A stretch of DNA of 64,000 nt from Legionella feeleii. Lineage in GTDB: Bacteria; Pseudomonadota; Gammaproteobacteria; Legionellales; Legionellaceae. A model generated the notes under the pieces. That model was given only the letters and a program-made list of their open reading frames with translations, was not told where the DNA came from and did not search any database. Of this stretch, positions 47,436 to 55,794 are shown in pieces (position 1 is the first letter of the stretch; each line of letters opens with the position of its first letter). The position numbers and the translations under genes are program-made. Where the stretch lies: contig NZ_LNYB01000016.1 in the NCBI RefSeq assembly GCF_001467625.1, positions 17,265 to 81,264 of the forward strand, in the 5' to 3' direction.

Positions 47436-48412
47436 TGACCTATTATTTATTGCGCCGTATTGTTTATGCCATTCCTATTTTGCTGGGTATTAACGTGATC
47501 ACTTTCGCCTTATTCTTTATGGTGAACTCACCGGATGACATGGCGCGCATGCAGTTAGGGCAAAAATATGTGAAGCCAGCAGCGATTATGCAGTGGAAAG
47601 TGCAGCGAGGTTATGATTTGCCTCTTTTTTATAATGCTGAAAAACCAGGAATCAAACAATTTACCGAGACGCTTTTCTTCCAAAAATCACTGCGCTTGTT
47701 TGCCTTTGATTTTGGCATTTCTGATGGCGGCAGAGACATCAGCTATGATATTTCCCATCGCATGTGGCCTAGTTTGGCGATTGCGATTCCCATCTTACTG
47801 TTTGGGATGCTGGCTGATATTATTTTTGCGATGTTGATGGCCTTTTTTCGCACCACCTACCTGGATTTAAGTGGCGTTGTTATTTGTATTATCCTCATGT
47901 CCATTTCCAGTCTTTTTTATATTATCGGCGGCCAATATATTTTCGGTAAGGTACTGCGGTTAGTTCCTATCTCTGGTTATGATGATGGTTTAGACAGTAT
48001 TAAATTTATTGTTTTGCCAGTACTCGTTGCAGTCTTGGCGGGGGTAGGCGCCGGCTCGCGATGGTACCGCACTTTATTTTTGGAAGAAATGAATAAGGAT
48101 TATGTGAAAACAGCACGTGCCAAAGGATTATCAGAATCAATCGTCTTGTTTCGTCATGTGTTAAAGAATGCACTTTTACCTATTCTAACCGGTGTTGTTG
48201 TGATTATTCCGTCCTTATTTATGGGAAGTTTAGTGCTGGAATCATTTTTTGGCGTACCAGGGTTAGGCAGCTATATTATTGATGCGATTCAGCAACAGGA
48301 CTTTGCTATTGTCAGGGCCATGGTGTTTTTAGGATCGATTCTCTACATTGTCGGCTTAATCTTGACTGATATTTCTTACACGCTAGTTGATCCACGCGTG
48401 AGGTTGAACTGA
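47432..48412 (+). CDS. Oligopeptide ABC permease, DppB/YejB type
   Basis: A 326-residue permease starting MTYYLLRRIVYAIPILLGINVITFALFF (residue 2 on), the usual N terminus of OppB/DppB proteins. The EAA loop reads TARAKGLSESIVLFRHVLKNALLPI. The ATG at 47432 overlaps the binding-protein stop; a longer open frame from 47333 is the same frame running backward into that gene and is rejected. Membrane segments and length are normal. It forms the transport channel with the following permease. Confidence 0.92.
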   Translation: MMTYYLLRRIVYAIPILLGINVITFALFFMVNSPDDMARMQLGQKYVKPAAIMQWKVQRGYDLPLFYNAEKPGIKQFTETLFFQKSLRLFAFDFGISDGGRDISYDISHRMWPSLAIAIPILLFGMLADIIFAMLMAFFRTTYLDLSGVVICIILMSISSLFYIIGGQYIFGKVLRLVPISGYDDGLDSIKFIVLPVLVAVLAGVGAGSRWYRTLFLEEMNKDYVKTARAKGLSESIVLFRHVLKNALLPILTGVVVIIPSLFMGSLVLESFFGVPGLGSYIIDAIQQQDFAIVRAMVFLGSILYIVGLILTDISYTLVDPRVRLN

Positions 48413-48413
48413 G

Positions 48414-49733
48414 ATGGAACTGTTATGGACCGATCAATGTTTTCTTGGCGTGTTAATAATTAGTTTAATAGTCACGCTTGTCAGTTTGCGTAAAGTGCAT
48501 ACCAGACAGGCTTTTAAGCGCATTTTTAGGAGGCCTCTGGCTGTAAGTGCCGGTATTGTCCTGTGTTTTTTTCTCGCTATTGGTGTTATCGACTCCATTC
48601 ATTTGCACCAAAACGACTCGTTGCTGGATCGAGTAATGGCACCGTTAGGAGCCAGTTTTGAAAAAACCTATTCAGCCCCCTTGGCATTAAATTTATACAG
48701 TGTAGAAACAGTCTGGGTTGGTGATAAAGTAGAGCAGGTCTACCCTCGTTTAAAATACCCACCTGCCCAGATAAAGAATGAGACCGATAAATTCTGGCGA
48801 ATTAAACAACTATTCGGGAAGGCATTGGCATGGAGTGTTAGTCTCACTCTAGTGCTCTGGTTGCTTATGATTGCAGGTAAGAGGTTTACCAAAAAGCGCT
48901 GGCACATTAGCCCTGAAAAAGCGGGCGTGGCTGCTCTGGTGACCTTTTTTTTATGTGTTATGTTTTTACTCTTCAGTTATTGGCTGTCGCGGGAATTGCA
49001 TCTTTTAGGTACGGGAAAAATCGGGCAGGATATTTTTTATTACACGGTAAAAAGTATTCGTACCGGTCTTATTATAGGTATTCTGACAACCTTGTTCATG
49101 TTGCCTTTGGCTTTAATACTCGGCATAGCAGCAGGTTACTTTGGTGGCATCATTGACGATCTAATTCAATATCTCTATACCACGCTTAGCTCAATTCCTG
49201 GGGTATTGCTGATTACAGCGTCGGTATTATCGATGCAGACCTACATTGCCAACCACCCGCAACAATTTTCCACCCTGAGTAAAAATGCCGATGCGCGTTT
49301 ATTTGCGTTGTGCCTGATTTTGGGAGTAACCAGTTGGACTAGTTTATGCCGCTTGCTTCGTGCTGAAGCCTTAAAGCTTAGAGAAGTGGATTACGTGATG
49401 GCTGCCCGTGCTTTGGGAAGTAGTTCTTTGACTATACTTCGTAAACATTTACTGCCCAACGTTATGCACATTGTATTAATTACCTTGGTGTTGGATTTTA
49501 GTTTTTTGGTGCTTGCTGAAGCGGTACTTTCTTATGTCGGTGTCGGGGTTTCACCAATGACTATCAGCTGGGGAAACATGATCAACGGCGCCCGGTTAGA
49601 ACTGGCAAGAGAACCAATTGTCTGGTGGCCAATGATCTCAGCTTTCGCTTTTATGTTTACCCTCGTTTTAGCCTCTAATCTTTTTGCTGATGCGCTACGA
49701 GATGCCTTTGATCCGCATCAAGCAAGAACTTAG
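48414..49733 (+). CDS. Oligopeptide ABC permease, DppC/YejE type, extended N terminus
   Basis: A 439-residue permease, about 130 longer than DppC. The extra N-terminal part has further membrane segments and an insertion (VWVGDKVEQVYPRLKYPPAQ) before the core, as in YejE-type proteins. The core has the GTGKIGQDIFYYTVKSIRTGLIIG segment and the EAA loop MAARALGSSSLTILRKHLLPN. It starts one base after the previous stop. No ATPase gene follows, so the energy source must be encoded elsewhere. Confidence 0.9.
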   Translation: MELLWTDQCFLGVLIISLIVTLVSLRKVHTRQAFKRIFRRPLAVSAGIVLCFFLAIGVIDSIHLHQNDSLLDRVMAPLGASFEKTYSAPLALNLYSVETVWVGDKVEQVYPRLKYPPAQIKNETDKFWRIKQLFGKALAWSVSLTLVLWLLMIAGKRFTKKRWHISPEKAGVAALVTFFLCVMFLLFSYWLSRELHLLGTGKIGQDIFYYTVKSIRTGLIIGILTTLFMLPLALILGIAAGYFGGIIDDLIQYLYTTLSSIPGVLLITASVLSMQTYIANHPQQFSTLSKNADARLFALCLILGVTSWTSLCRLLRAEALKLREVDYVMAARALGSSSLTILRKHLLPNVMHIVLITLVLDFSFLVLAEAVLSYVGVGVSPMTISWGNMINGARLELAREPIVWWPMISAFAFMFTLVLASNLFADALRDAFDPHQART

Positions 49734-49842
49734 AGTTTCCATATTGACCTATCAAAATCGTTTTATTCGTAGTTATACAACAGGGTGAATTTTGGAGTAC
49801 TACTTTAATTTGATCGGACAGTGGCCGGTTTTTAGAAATGCC

Positions 49843-49886
49843 TTTCCGGTTTTGTTTAAAGTTCGTACTTGCATCAAAACCGGAAA
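49843..49886. repeat. 12-bp perfect inverted repeat after the permease genes
   Basis: TTTCCGGTTTTG (49843-49854) and CAAAACCGGAAA (49875-49886) are exact inverses separated by 20 bases, in the gap between convergent permease and Xre genes. Another copy of CCGGTTTTT lies at 49825-49833. It probably acts as a transcription-end hairpin, although the loop is long. Confidence 0.5.
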
Positions 49887-49969
49887 CTCCCGCAAGCTAT
49901 ACCGAGTTTATCGGCAAGTTGTTATATTGCTTTTTAAACTCGGCAGGGCCTTTCTTCCAATCACAAAAA

Positions 49970-50212
49970 TTAATGTTTTTTCTTCTTGGCATCATTGTCA
50001 CCCAATAGCCACTCCACACTGACTGCCAGTTCATCAGCAATGGTTTGAATAGATTTGGATTCAAAAATGACGCCATGCAAGAGTGCTTCAATTTTAAATT
50101 TGGGTAATTTAAATAGTTTGGAGCATGCTTGAACTCGCTCAGTCATTAAACTGGGAACGCCAATTGCATCTAATTCACCCATCAAACGCTCAGATAACAG
50201 TTTGTTAGACAT
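49970..50212 (-). CDS. Small Xre-family helix-turn-helix regulator
   Basis: An 80-residue protein. The middle and end form a Cro/CI-like helix-turn-helix (FKIEALLHGVIFESKSIQTIADELAVSVEWLLGDN), where the closing VEWLLGDN is typical of phage-type repressors. ATG at 50212 has GAGGAG 7 bases upstream. It is a single gene with palindromes in its promoter, which suggests self-repression. A prophage or plasmid origin is possible; no other phage gene lies nearby. Confidence 0.8.
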   Translation of the reverse strand: MSNKLLSERLMGELDAIGVPSLMTERVQACSKLFKLPKFKIEALLHGVIFESKSIQTIADELAVSVEWLLGDNDAKKKKH

Positions 50213-50237
50213 GATAGTCTCCTCTTGATTTGCTTTT

Positions 50238-50260
50238 AGTGTAAAACACTTAAGCTTAAG
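50238..50260. promoter_or_regulatory. Adjacent palindromes in the promoter of the small Xre gene
   Basis: AGTGT-AAA-ACACT (50238-50250) and the perfect palindrome CTTAAGCTTAAG (50249-50260) overlap by two bases, 26 bases before the Xre start. On the minus strand TACACT could be the -10 box, with the 12-bp palindrome in the -35/-10 spacer. A repressor bound here would block transcription. Confidence 0.4.
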
Positions 50261-50350
50261 AATTAATTAAGTTAAAATTTGGGGGAGTCAGCTATTATTA
50301 GCTTATAAGGGATGTATGTTTTTATAAGCTCATTGAGATGAGAGTTAAGA

Positions 50351-51142
50351 ATGGATAATGGAGTTTCCCCAAAAATAAAAGTTGGCTACCTGAGATGGAC
50401 TAATATTTTTATTAGCGTATTGTTTTTTACTTGGTTATCCAGTTTTGCTTATGCAGATATTCGTGTGGGAACTGTTAAATTTGATCCGCCCTATGTTCTT
50501 TCCCTTGATCAGGGTTTTGAAATTCAATTAATAAAACTCATTTGTCAACGAATGAATCAGCAATGCACTTTGATACAAATGCCTTATTACCAACTGTTCG
50601 AGGAGTTACTGAAGGGATCCATAGACATAGGTATTGACAGTATCCCTTTTTACCTCTCCTCCCCAGACGGTGATCCATACATTTACTCTTATCCTTATTT
50701 ACTTAGTAAGGGGCAATTTGTCGTTTTAAGAAGTAGCAAAATTAACGCTATCAAGGATATACCGCAGGGATCCACAGTTGGATTAGTTAAAGAGAGTGGG
50801 GAACCTGGTCGCGGATTATTTTATCGCTTTTTCGTTGCAAAATACGGCAATACATTTCAAGTTAAACTTTTTGACGATATAGAATCACTCATCAGTGATT
50901 TGTCTAGCGGAAATATTACTGCTGTATTTTTGGATAATAATGAAGCGAATTATTGGGAACTTAATGGCGGGGATCAGTTTGATGCCCTTGAAACCCCTAT
51001 GAAAGTTGCTGATGGAATTGGCATCGTTGCTTTACCTCACAACCAGGCTTTAATAAACAGTATTAACCAACAATTAATCAGCATAGAAAGTGGAAGTGCT
51101 TACATTAATTTGTATAACACCTATTTTCATATGGGGAACTAG
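50351..51142 (+). CDS. Family 3 extracellular solute-binding protein (amino-acid type)
   Basis: A 263-residue periplasmic protein. The signal peptide (NIFISVLFFTWLSSFAYA) precedes DIRVGTVKFDPPYVL, the usual start of a family 3 binding protein, followed by GFEIQLIKLICQRMNQQCTLIQMPYYQL and GSIDIGIDSIPF. The binding-site arginine equivalent and the GIVALPHNQALI hinge segment are present. Basic-amino-acid binding proteins such as ArtJ are the closest type; the ligand is not known. No permease or ATPase is linked. Confidence 0.85.
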   Translation: MDNGVSPKIKVGYLRWTNIFISVLFFTWLSSFAYADIRVGTVKFDPPYVLSLDQGFEIQLIKLICQRMNQQCTLIQMPYYQLFEELLKGSIDIGIDSIPFYLSSPDGDPYIYSYPYLLSKGQFVVLRSSKINAIKDIPQGSTVGLVKESGEPGRGLFYRFFVAKYGNTFQVKLFDDIESLISDLSSGNITAVFLDNNEANYWELNGGDQFDALETPMKVADGIGIVALPHNQALINSINQQLISIESGSAYINLYNTYFHMGN

Positions 51143-51143
51143 A

Positions 51144-51281
51144 GTCTGTTGGACTTTCTGCTATCTTGGTCGAAAAGCGCTGATTTACTGCGCGTCGCTG
51201 CTCATTTACTCTCCTGTAGGTTGTGATGCGATGCTCGTTAATCAACGCTTTTCGATTCAAGCTAGCGAAATGGCAACAGAC
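51144..51281. repeat. 138-bp palindromic intergenic repeat element
   Basis: The left end starting GTCTGTTGG at 51144 and the right end closing CAACAGAC at 51281 are inverted copies of about 40 bases. The best part is TCGAAAAGCGCTGATT against its inverse at about 51240-51255, with one mismatch. The element fills the space between the solute-binding protein and the dnaE leader and codes for nothing I can support. It has the form of a mobile inverted-repeat element (MITE-like) and differs in sequence from the element at 22873-23154. The rest of the gap to 51464 has only a small 7-bp hairpin at 51408-51432. Confidence 0.65.
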
Positions 51282-51464
51282 CCTGGTAAGTGATAACCAA
51301 CTATAGTTGAGCAAAATGTTTTTTATTACAGCATAATCTCTTTTTGTTCCAAAGATGGGCAAGCCTATGAGAAGGTGAGCTACCATTTTTTGGTGTTTTC
51401 ATGCTTGCTCTACCTGGTTGTCTTCGGTAGAGTGCAGTCATAATTTTGGGGATAGGTCTTTTTT

Positions 51465-54400
51465 ATGCAACCGCGATTCGTTCATTTACGCGTCCATACA
51501 GAGTTTTCGATGGTTGATGGTTTAGTCCGCATTAAGCCATTAATGAAAACGCTTGTTGAAAAGGGGATGAATGCAGTTGCTGTTACCGATTTTTGTAATC
51601 TCTTTGCTGCCGTTAAAGTATTTAAAGCAGCGATTGATCGGGGAGTAAAGCCTATCATTGGTGGCGATTTGCCTTGTCATGATCCGGAAAACCCTGAGCA
51701 ACTGTCGTCTCTCGTTCTCTTGTGCCAAAATGAAACGGGTTACCGCAATCTAACGCGTTTGGTGTCGAAAGCCTATCAGGAAGGGCAATACCAGGGACAA
51801 CCACGCGTTCACCACGATTGGATAGCAACCCATTCCGACGGGTTGATTGCACTCTCAGGTGGCCGTAAGGGCTCGATCGGTAAAGCTTTGTTGGCAGGTG
51901 ATGAGCCAGGTGCTTATGATCTAGCCAAATCGTTTGCAGCTATCTTTCCCAATCGTTTTTATTTAGAAATACAGCGGACAGATCGCCCTGATGAGTCAGA
52001 GTATAATGAACGTATTGTTGCTTTGGCCGAGGAGCTGCATTTACCCCTGGTTGCTACAAATGATGTGTGTTTTATCGCAAAAGATGATTTTGAAGCGCAT
52101 GAGGCTCGTGTTTGTATCCACGATGGATTGAGTCTCGCTGATCCCAGGCGTAATCATCAATATAGTGCAGCACAATATTTACGCTCAGCAGACGAAATGG
52201 TTGAGTTGTTTAAAGATTTACCGCAAGCTATAGAAAATACTGTCGAAATCAGTAAACGTTGTACCTTAAAACTTGATTTAGGTAACAATTATTTACCTAA
52301 TTTCCCCATTCCTGACGGCTCAACGGTTGAAGCGTATTTATCCCAATTATCAAAACAAGGTTTGGAAGAACGGTTTGCCCTGATTTTTCGTAATCAACCA
52401 CCGGAGTTCATTCAAAGCGCACGGTTGCCCTATGACAGACGTTTGCAAATCGAGCTTGATGTAATCAATGCGATGGGTTTCCCCGGATATTTCTTGATTG
52501 TGGCTGACTTTATCCAGTGGGCAAAACAAAATGGCGTGCCTGTCGGGCCAGGCAGGGGCTCGGGCGCTGGTTCCTTAGTGGCTTATGCGCTAAAAATTAC
52601 CGATCTCGATCCCTTGCAGTATGAACTACTCTTTGAGCGTTTTCTTAATCCAGAGCGGGTATCGATGCCAGATTTCGATATTGATTTTTGCATGGAAGGG
52701 CGCGATAGGGTTATTGATTATGTTGCTGAGAAATATGGTCGGCAAAGTGTGTCACAAATCATTACCTTCGGCACAATGGCCGCCAAGGCAGTTGTGCGTG
52801 ATGTGGGGCGTGTACTGGGTCATCCCTACGGCTTTGTCGATAAACTCGCCAAATTAATTCCCTTTGAAATTGGTATGACTTTAAGTAAGGCTCTCGAGGA
52901 TGAAGAGGAGTTACGGCGCCGTTATCAGGATGAGGAAGAGGTCAAAGAGTTGTTTGACTTGGCCCTAAAACTGGAGGGTATTACTCGTAACGCCGGTAAA
53001 CATGCTGGAGGCGTGGTAATCGCGCCGTCGAAGCTAACCGACTTTACCGCTATCTATTGTGAACAAAATTCCACCCAGATAGTCAGTCAATTTGACAAAG
53101 ATGACGTAGAAGCAGCCGGGCTGGTAAAATTCGACTTTTTGGGTTTACGAACCCTGACCATCATTGATTGGGCCCTTGCCATCGTTAATAAGCAGAAGCG
53201 CGAGCAAGGAGAATCACCTGTCGATATCAGTATGATTCCAACCGATGATCAGAAGACCTTTGAGCTTTTGAAAGCCTGTCAAACCACAGCCGTATTCCAG
53301 CTGGAATCCCGCGGTATGAAAGAATTGATCCATCGCCTGCAGCCAGACTGTTTTGAAGATATTATTGCGTTGGTCGCACTTTTTCGCCCTGGGCCCTTAC
53401 AGTCAGGGATGGTGGATGATTTTATTGATCGAAAACATGGCAGGGCAAAAGTCGAGTACCCACATCCTGATCTGGAACCTATTTTAAAGCCCACTTATGG
53501 TGTCATTCTTTATCAGGAACAGGTTATGCAAATTGCCCAGGTATTAGCCAATTATACCCTGGGTGCTGCAGATTTACTCCGTCGCGCGATGGGCAAGAAA
53601 AAACCAGAGGAAATGGCACAACAACGAACCATTTTTACTGAAGGAGCTACAGCCCGTGGTGTTAGCGAGCAAACCGCTACCTATATTTTTGACTTAATGG
53701 AAAAATTTGCCGGTTATGGTTTTAACAAATCACATTCAGCCGCCTATGCATTGGTTGCTTACCAAACTGCCTGGCTGAAAGCACATTATCCCGCTGCCTT
53801 TATGGCTGCGGTTATGTCATCTGACATGGATAATACCGACAAGGTAGTGACCTTTATTGATGAATGTGGACAAATGAAGCTGAAGGTTTTGCCTCCTGCT
53901 GTTAATACATCAAGCTATCAATTTACTGTCGCTGATAATCAGACAATTCTGTATGGACTCGGTGCTATCAAAGGCGTTGGGGAAGCGGCAATTAATTGTA
54001 TTGTTGACGAACGAAAAGCGGCTGGCCGTTATCCTGGATTATTTAGTTTTTGCCAACGGTTGGATTTACGCAAAGTCAACCGCCGTGTTCTGGAAGCCCT
54101 GATTAAAGGCGGGGCCATGGATGAGTGGAATGTTGATCGTGCAGTTCTCTTTGCGTCCCTTGAAAAAGCGTTAAAGGTAGCGGATAAGACACATCAAAAC
54201 CAAAGCAGTGGTCAGACTGATTTATTCTCTTTATTAGAAGATGTAAGCAATCAAGAAGATTATGTTGCCTGTAAACCCTGGCCTGAGATGCAGCGCTTAA
54301 ATGGCGAAAAAGAAACACTGGGGCTTTATTTATCGGGGCATCCAGCACAGCAATATTGCCAGGAATTTAAAGGGTTTATCAGCTTGATCGCACGACTTAA

Positions 54401-54911
54401 TCCGGCAGCAAGCAAAAAAGCAATGCTATGTGGATTGGTCACTGGAATCAGACGAGTGATGACCAAGCGCGGAAAAAAGCTAACGATTATTGGTTTGGAG
54501 GATTCTACTGCCAAATTGGACGTTGTTGTTTTTTCCGAAGTGTATGAAGCATTACAAACGGATGTCCAAACTGGACAGATGATCGTTGTTGAGGGTGAAA
54601 TCGCTACTGATGACTATAGTGGTGGGGTCAAAATGACAGCGAATCAACTATATACGATAGAAGAAGCCCGGACGCGTTTTGCAAAATGCCTCCTATTATC
54701 CATGACAGCTGCCGACGGAGATGTACTTCCAGCCTTGCAATCCATTTTAAAAGCTAACCAGGGAAATTGTGTGGTACAAATCCGTTATTCTAACACCAAT
54801 GCCAGCGCTACCTTGACTATGGGTACGAAATGGTGCGTTAAACCAAGTGATGAACTGGTACTTCAACTCGCTGATTTATTGGGGCAAGATAAAGTACAAG
54901 TAACTTACTAG
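51465..54911 (+). CDS. dnaE: DNA polymerase III alpha subunit DnaE
   Basis: The 1148-residue replicative polymerase (E. coli 1160). The PHP domain starts at once (FVHLRVHTEFSMVDGLVRI). The polymerase core shows GPGRGSGAGSLVAYAL and PDFDIDFCMEGRDRVIDYV near 401-419, with the two catalytic aspartates, then RNAGKHAGGVVIAP and FDFLGLRTLT. The C-terminal helix-hairpin-helix, OB fold (IIGLEDSTAKLDVVVFSEVYEAL) and tau-binding end are present. The gene is intact and stands alone. Confidence 0.97.
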   Translation: MQPRFVHLRVHTEFSMVDGLVRIKPLMKTLVEKGMNAVAVTDFCNLFAAVKVFKAAIDRGVKPIIGGDLPCHDPENPEQLSSLVLLCQNETGYRNLTRLVSKAYQEGQYQGQPRVHHDWIATHSDGLIALSGGRKGSIGKALLAGDEPGAYDLAKSFAAIFPNRFYLEIQRTDRPDESEYNERIVALAEELHLPLVATNDVCFIAKDDFEAHEARVCIHDGLSLADPRRNHQYSAAQYLRSADEMVELFKDLPQAIENTVEISKRCTLKLDLGNNYLPNFPIPDGSTVEAYLSQLSKQGLEERFALIFRNQPPEFIQSARLPYDRRLQIELDVINAMGFPGYFLIVADFIQWAKQNGVPVGPGRGSGAGSLVAYALKITDLDPLQYELLFERFLNPERVSMPDFDIDFCMEGRDRVIDYVAEKYGRQSVSQIITFGTMAAKAVVRDVGRVLGHPYGFVDKLAKLIPFEIGMTLSKALEDEEELRRRYQDEEEVKELFDLALKLEGITRNAGKHAGGVVIAPSKLTDFTAIYCEQNSTQIVSQFDKDDVEAAGLVKFDFLGLRTLTIIDWALAIVNKQKREQGESPVDISMIPTDDQKTFELLKACQTTAVFQLESRGMKELIHRLQPDCFEDIIALVALFRPGPLQSGMVDDFIDRKHGRAKVEYPHPDLEPILKPTYGVILYQEQVMQIAQVLANYTLGAADLLRRAMGKKKPEEMAQQRTIFTEGATARGVSEQTATYIFDLMEKFAGYGFNKSHSAAYALVAYQTAWLKAHYPAAFMAAVMSSDMDNTDKVVTFIDECGQMKLKVLPPAVNTSSYQFTVADNQTILYGLGAIKGVGEAAINCIVDERKAAGRYPGLFSFCQRLDLRKVNRRVLEALIKGGAMDEWNVDRAVLFASLEKALKVADKTHQNQSSGQTDLFSLLEDVSNQEDYVACKPWPEMQRLNGEKETLGLYLSGHPAQQYCQEFKGFISLIARLNPAASKKAMLCGLVTGIRRVMTKRGKKLTIIGLEDSTAKLDVVVFSEVYEALQTDVQTGQMIVVEGEIATDDYSGGVKMTANQLYTIEEARTRFAKCLLLSMTAADGDVLPALQSILKANQGNCVVQIRYSNTNASATLTMGTKWCVKPSDELVLQLADLLGQDKVQVTY

Positions 54912-54960
54912 GGAAGCATAGGTTGAACCCTTCGCCCAATAGTGGGGTCATAGGGGGCGC

Positions 54961-55755
54961 CTAATCAAATTTTTCTTCTTTGAGTAAATGAAGAAATTCG
55001 GTAACTGTTTCCTGGTTGGCTTTTTGGTAGATGCCGCGCCGGCTGATAAATCCTCCGGTTAATTCTTTGAGTTTGAGGGTCATCTCCGTCGCTTTGACAC
55101 AAACAGCTATGCCATTGATTACAATTGCACCATCAATAGTTAAGTTTTTTTGCCGAGCGAGTAACAACATCGGTAAGCCGCCTGCCAAGAGAACTACTTC
55201 TACCCCTTTTGCAATCATCGGTCTAATTTGTTCGGTAAACGAATGAAGCAGTTTTTGATAAGCAGACGAATTGGTAAAGGCGTGTTCAAAATCTTGAACT
55301 TGTGCCTCGACAGCGCTAACAGCAGTAATTCGTTGTTGCAATCCATAATAGTTAATTTGGTTTTCATGCCAGGGAATGAAAACAGGATTGATGGTGACAA
55401 GGCCTATTTTATGTCCCAAGCTGCAGGCATGAAGCATATTGGATTCACCTAGGCCAATCACGGGAATATCTATACAGGCTTTTATCTCGTTAATGCCTGG
55501 TTCTTGAAAATGACCAATAACAAAAGCATCGTAACCTTGTTTTTCAGCTTGCAGGGCATTACGAATAATTTGCATGGCACAGCGAAACTCGGTAAGTGGA
55601 TGCAGGTTTTTATCTGCCGGGGTTAATCCATGCACTTCAAACTGAAATTCTTTGTCCGCATACTGATTCAATTGATCTTGTAGATGCTTTAAATAATTGG
55701 CTTGCTCAGTGGGAGCAACAAAGCTTTGATACCAAATCCGTTTACGAGTGGTCAA
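54961..55755 (-). CDS. Asp/Glu/hydantoin racemase-like protein lacking both catalytic cysteines
   Basis: A 264-residue protein with the racemase-superfamily fold. FVIGHFQEPGINEIKACIDIPVIGLGES corresponds to the family segment in which the first catalytic Cys normally precedes F/G-D-P-G; here it is His. The second site, normally a G-C-A-G-type segment, reads VVLLAGGLPML, with Gly in place of Cys. The overall layout matches hydantoin racemase and Asp/Glu racemase-like proteins. Without the Cys pair the usual two-base racemisation is not expected, so another chemistry or a binding role is likely. It stands alone, convergent with dnaE. Confidence 0.8.
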   Translation of the reverse strand: MTTRKRIWYQSFVAPTEQANYLKHLQDQLNQYADKEFQFEVHGLTPADKNLHPLTEFRCAMQIIRNALQAEKQGYDAFVIGHFQEPGINEIKACIDIPVIGLGESNMLHACSLGHKIGLVTINPVFIPWHENQINYYGLQQRITAVSAVEAQVQDFEHAFTNSSAYQKLLHSFTEQIRPMIAKGVEVVLLAGGLPMLLLARQKNLTIDGAIVINGIAVCVKATEMTLKLKELTGGFISRRGIYQKANQETVTEFLHLLKEEKFD

Positions 55756-55794
55756 GATAAGATCCTCCAGGAACCGATAGGGTAGGCAAATAGT

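Noticed and set aside
49792..50022. 76-residue plus-strand frame after the permease genes
   Set aside because: It is written largely by the inverted repeat at 49843-49886 and overlaps the Xre gene on the other strand.
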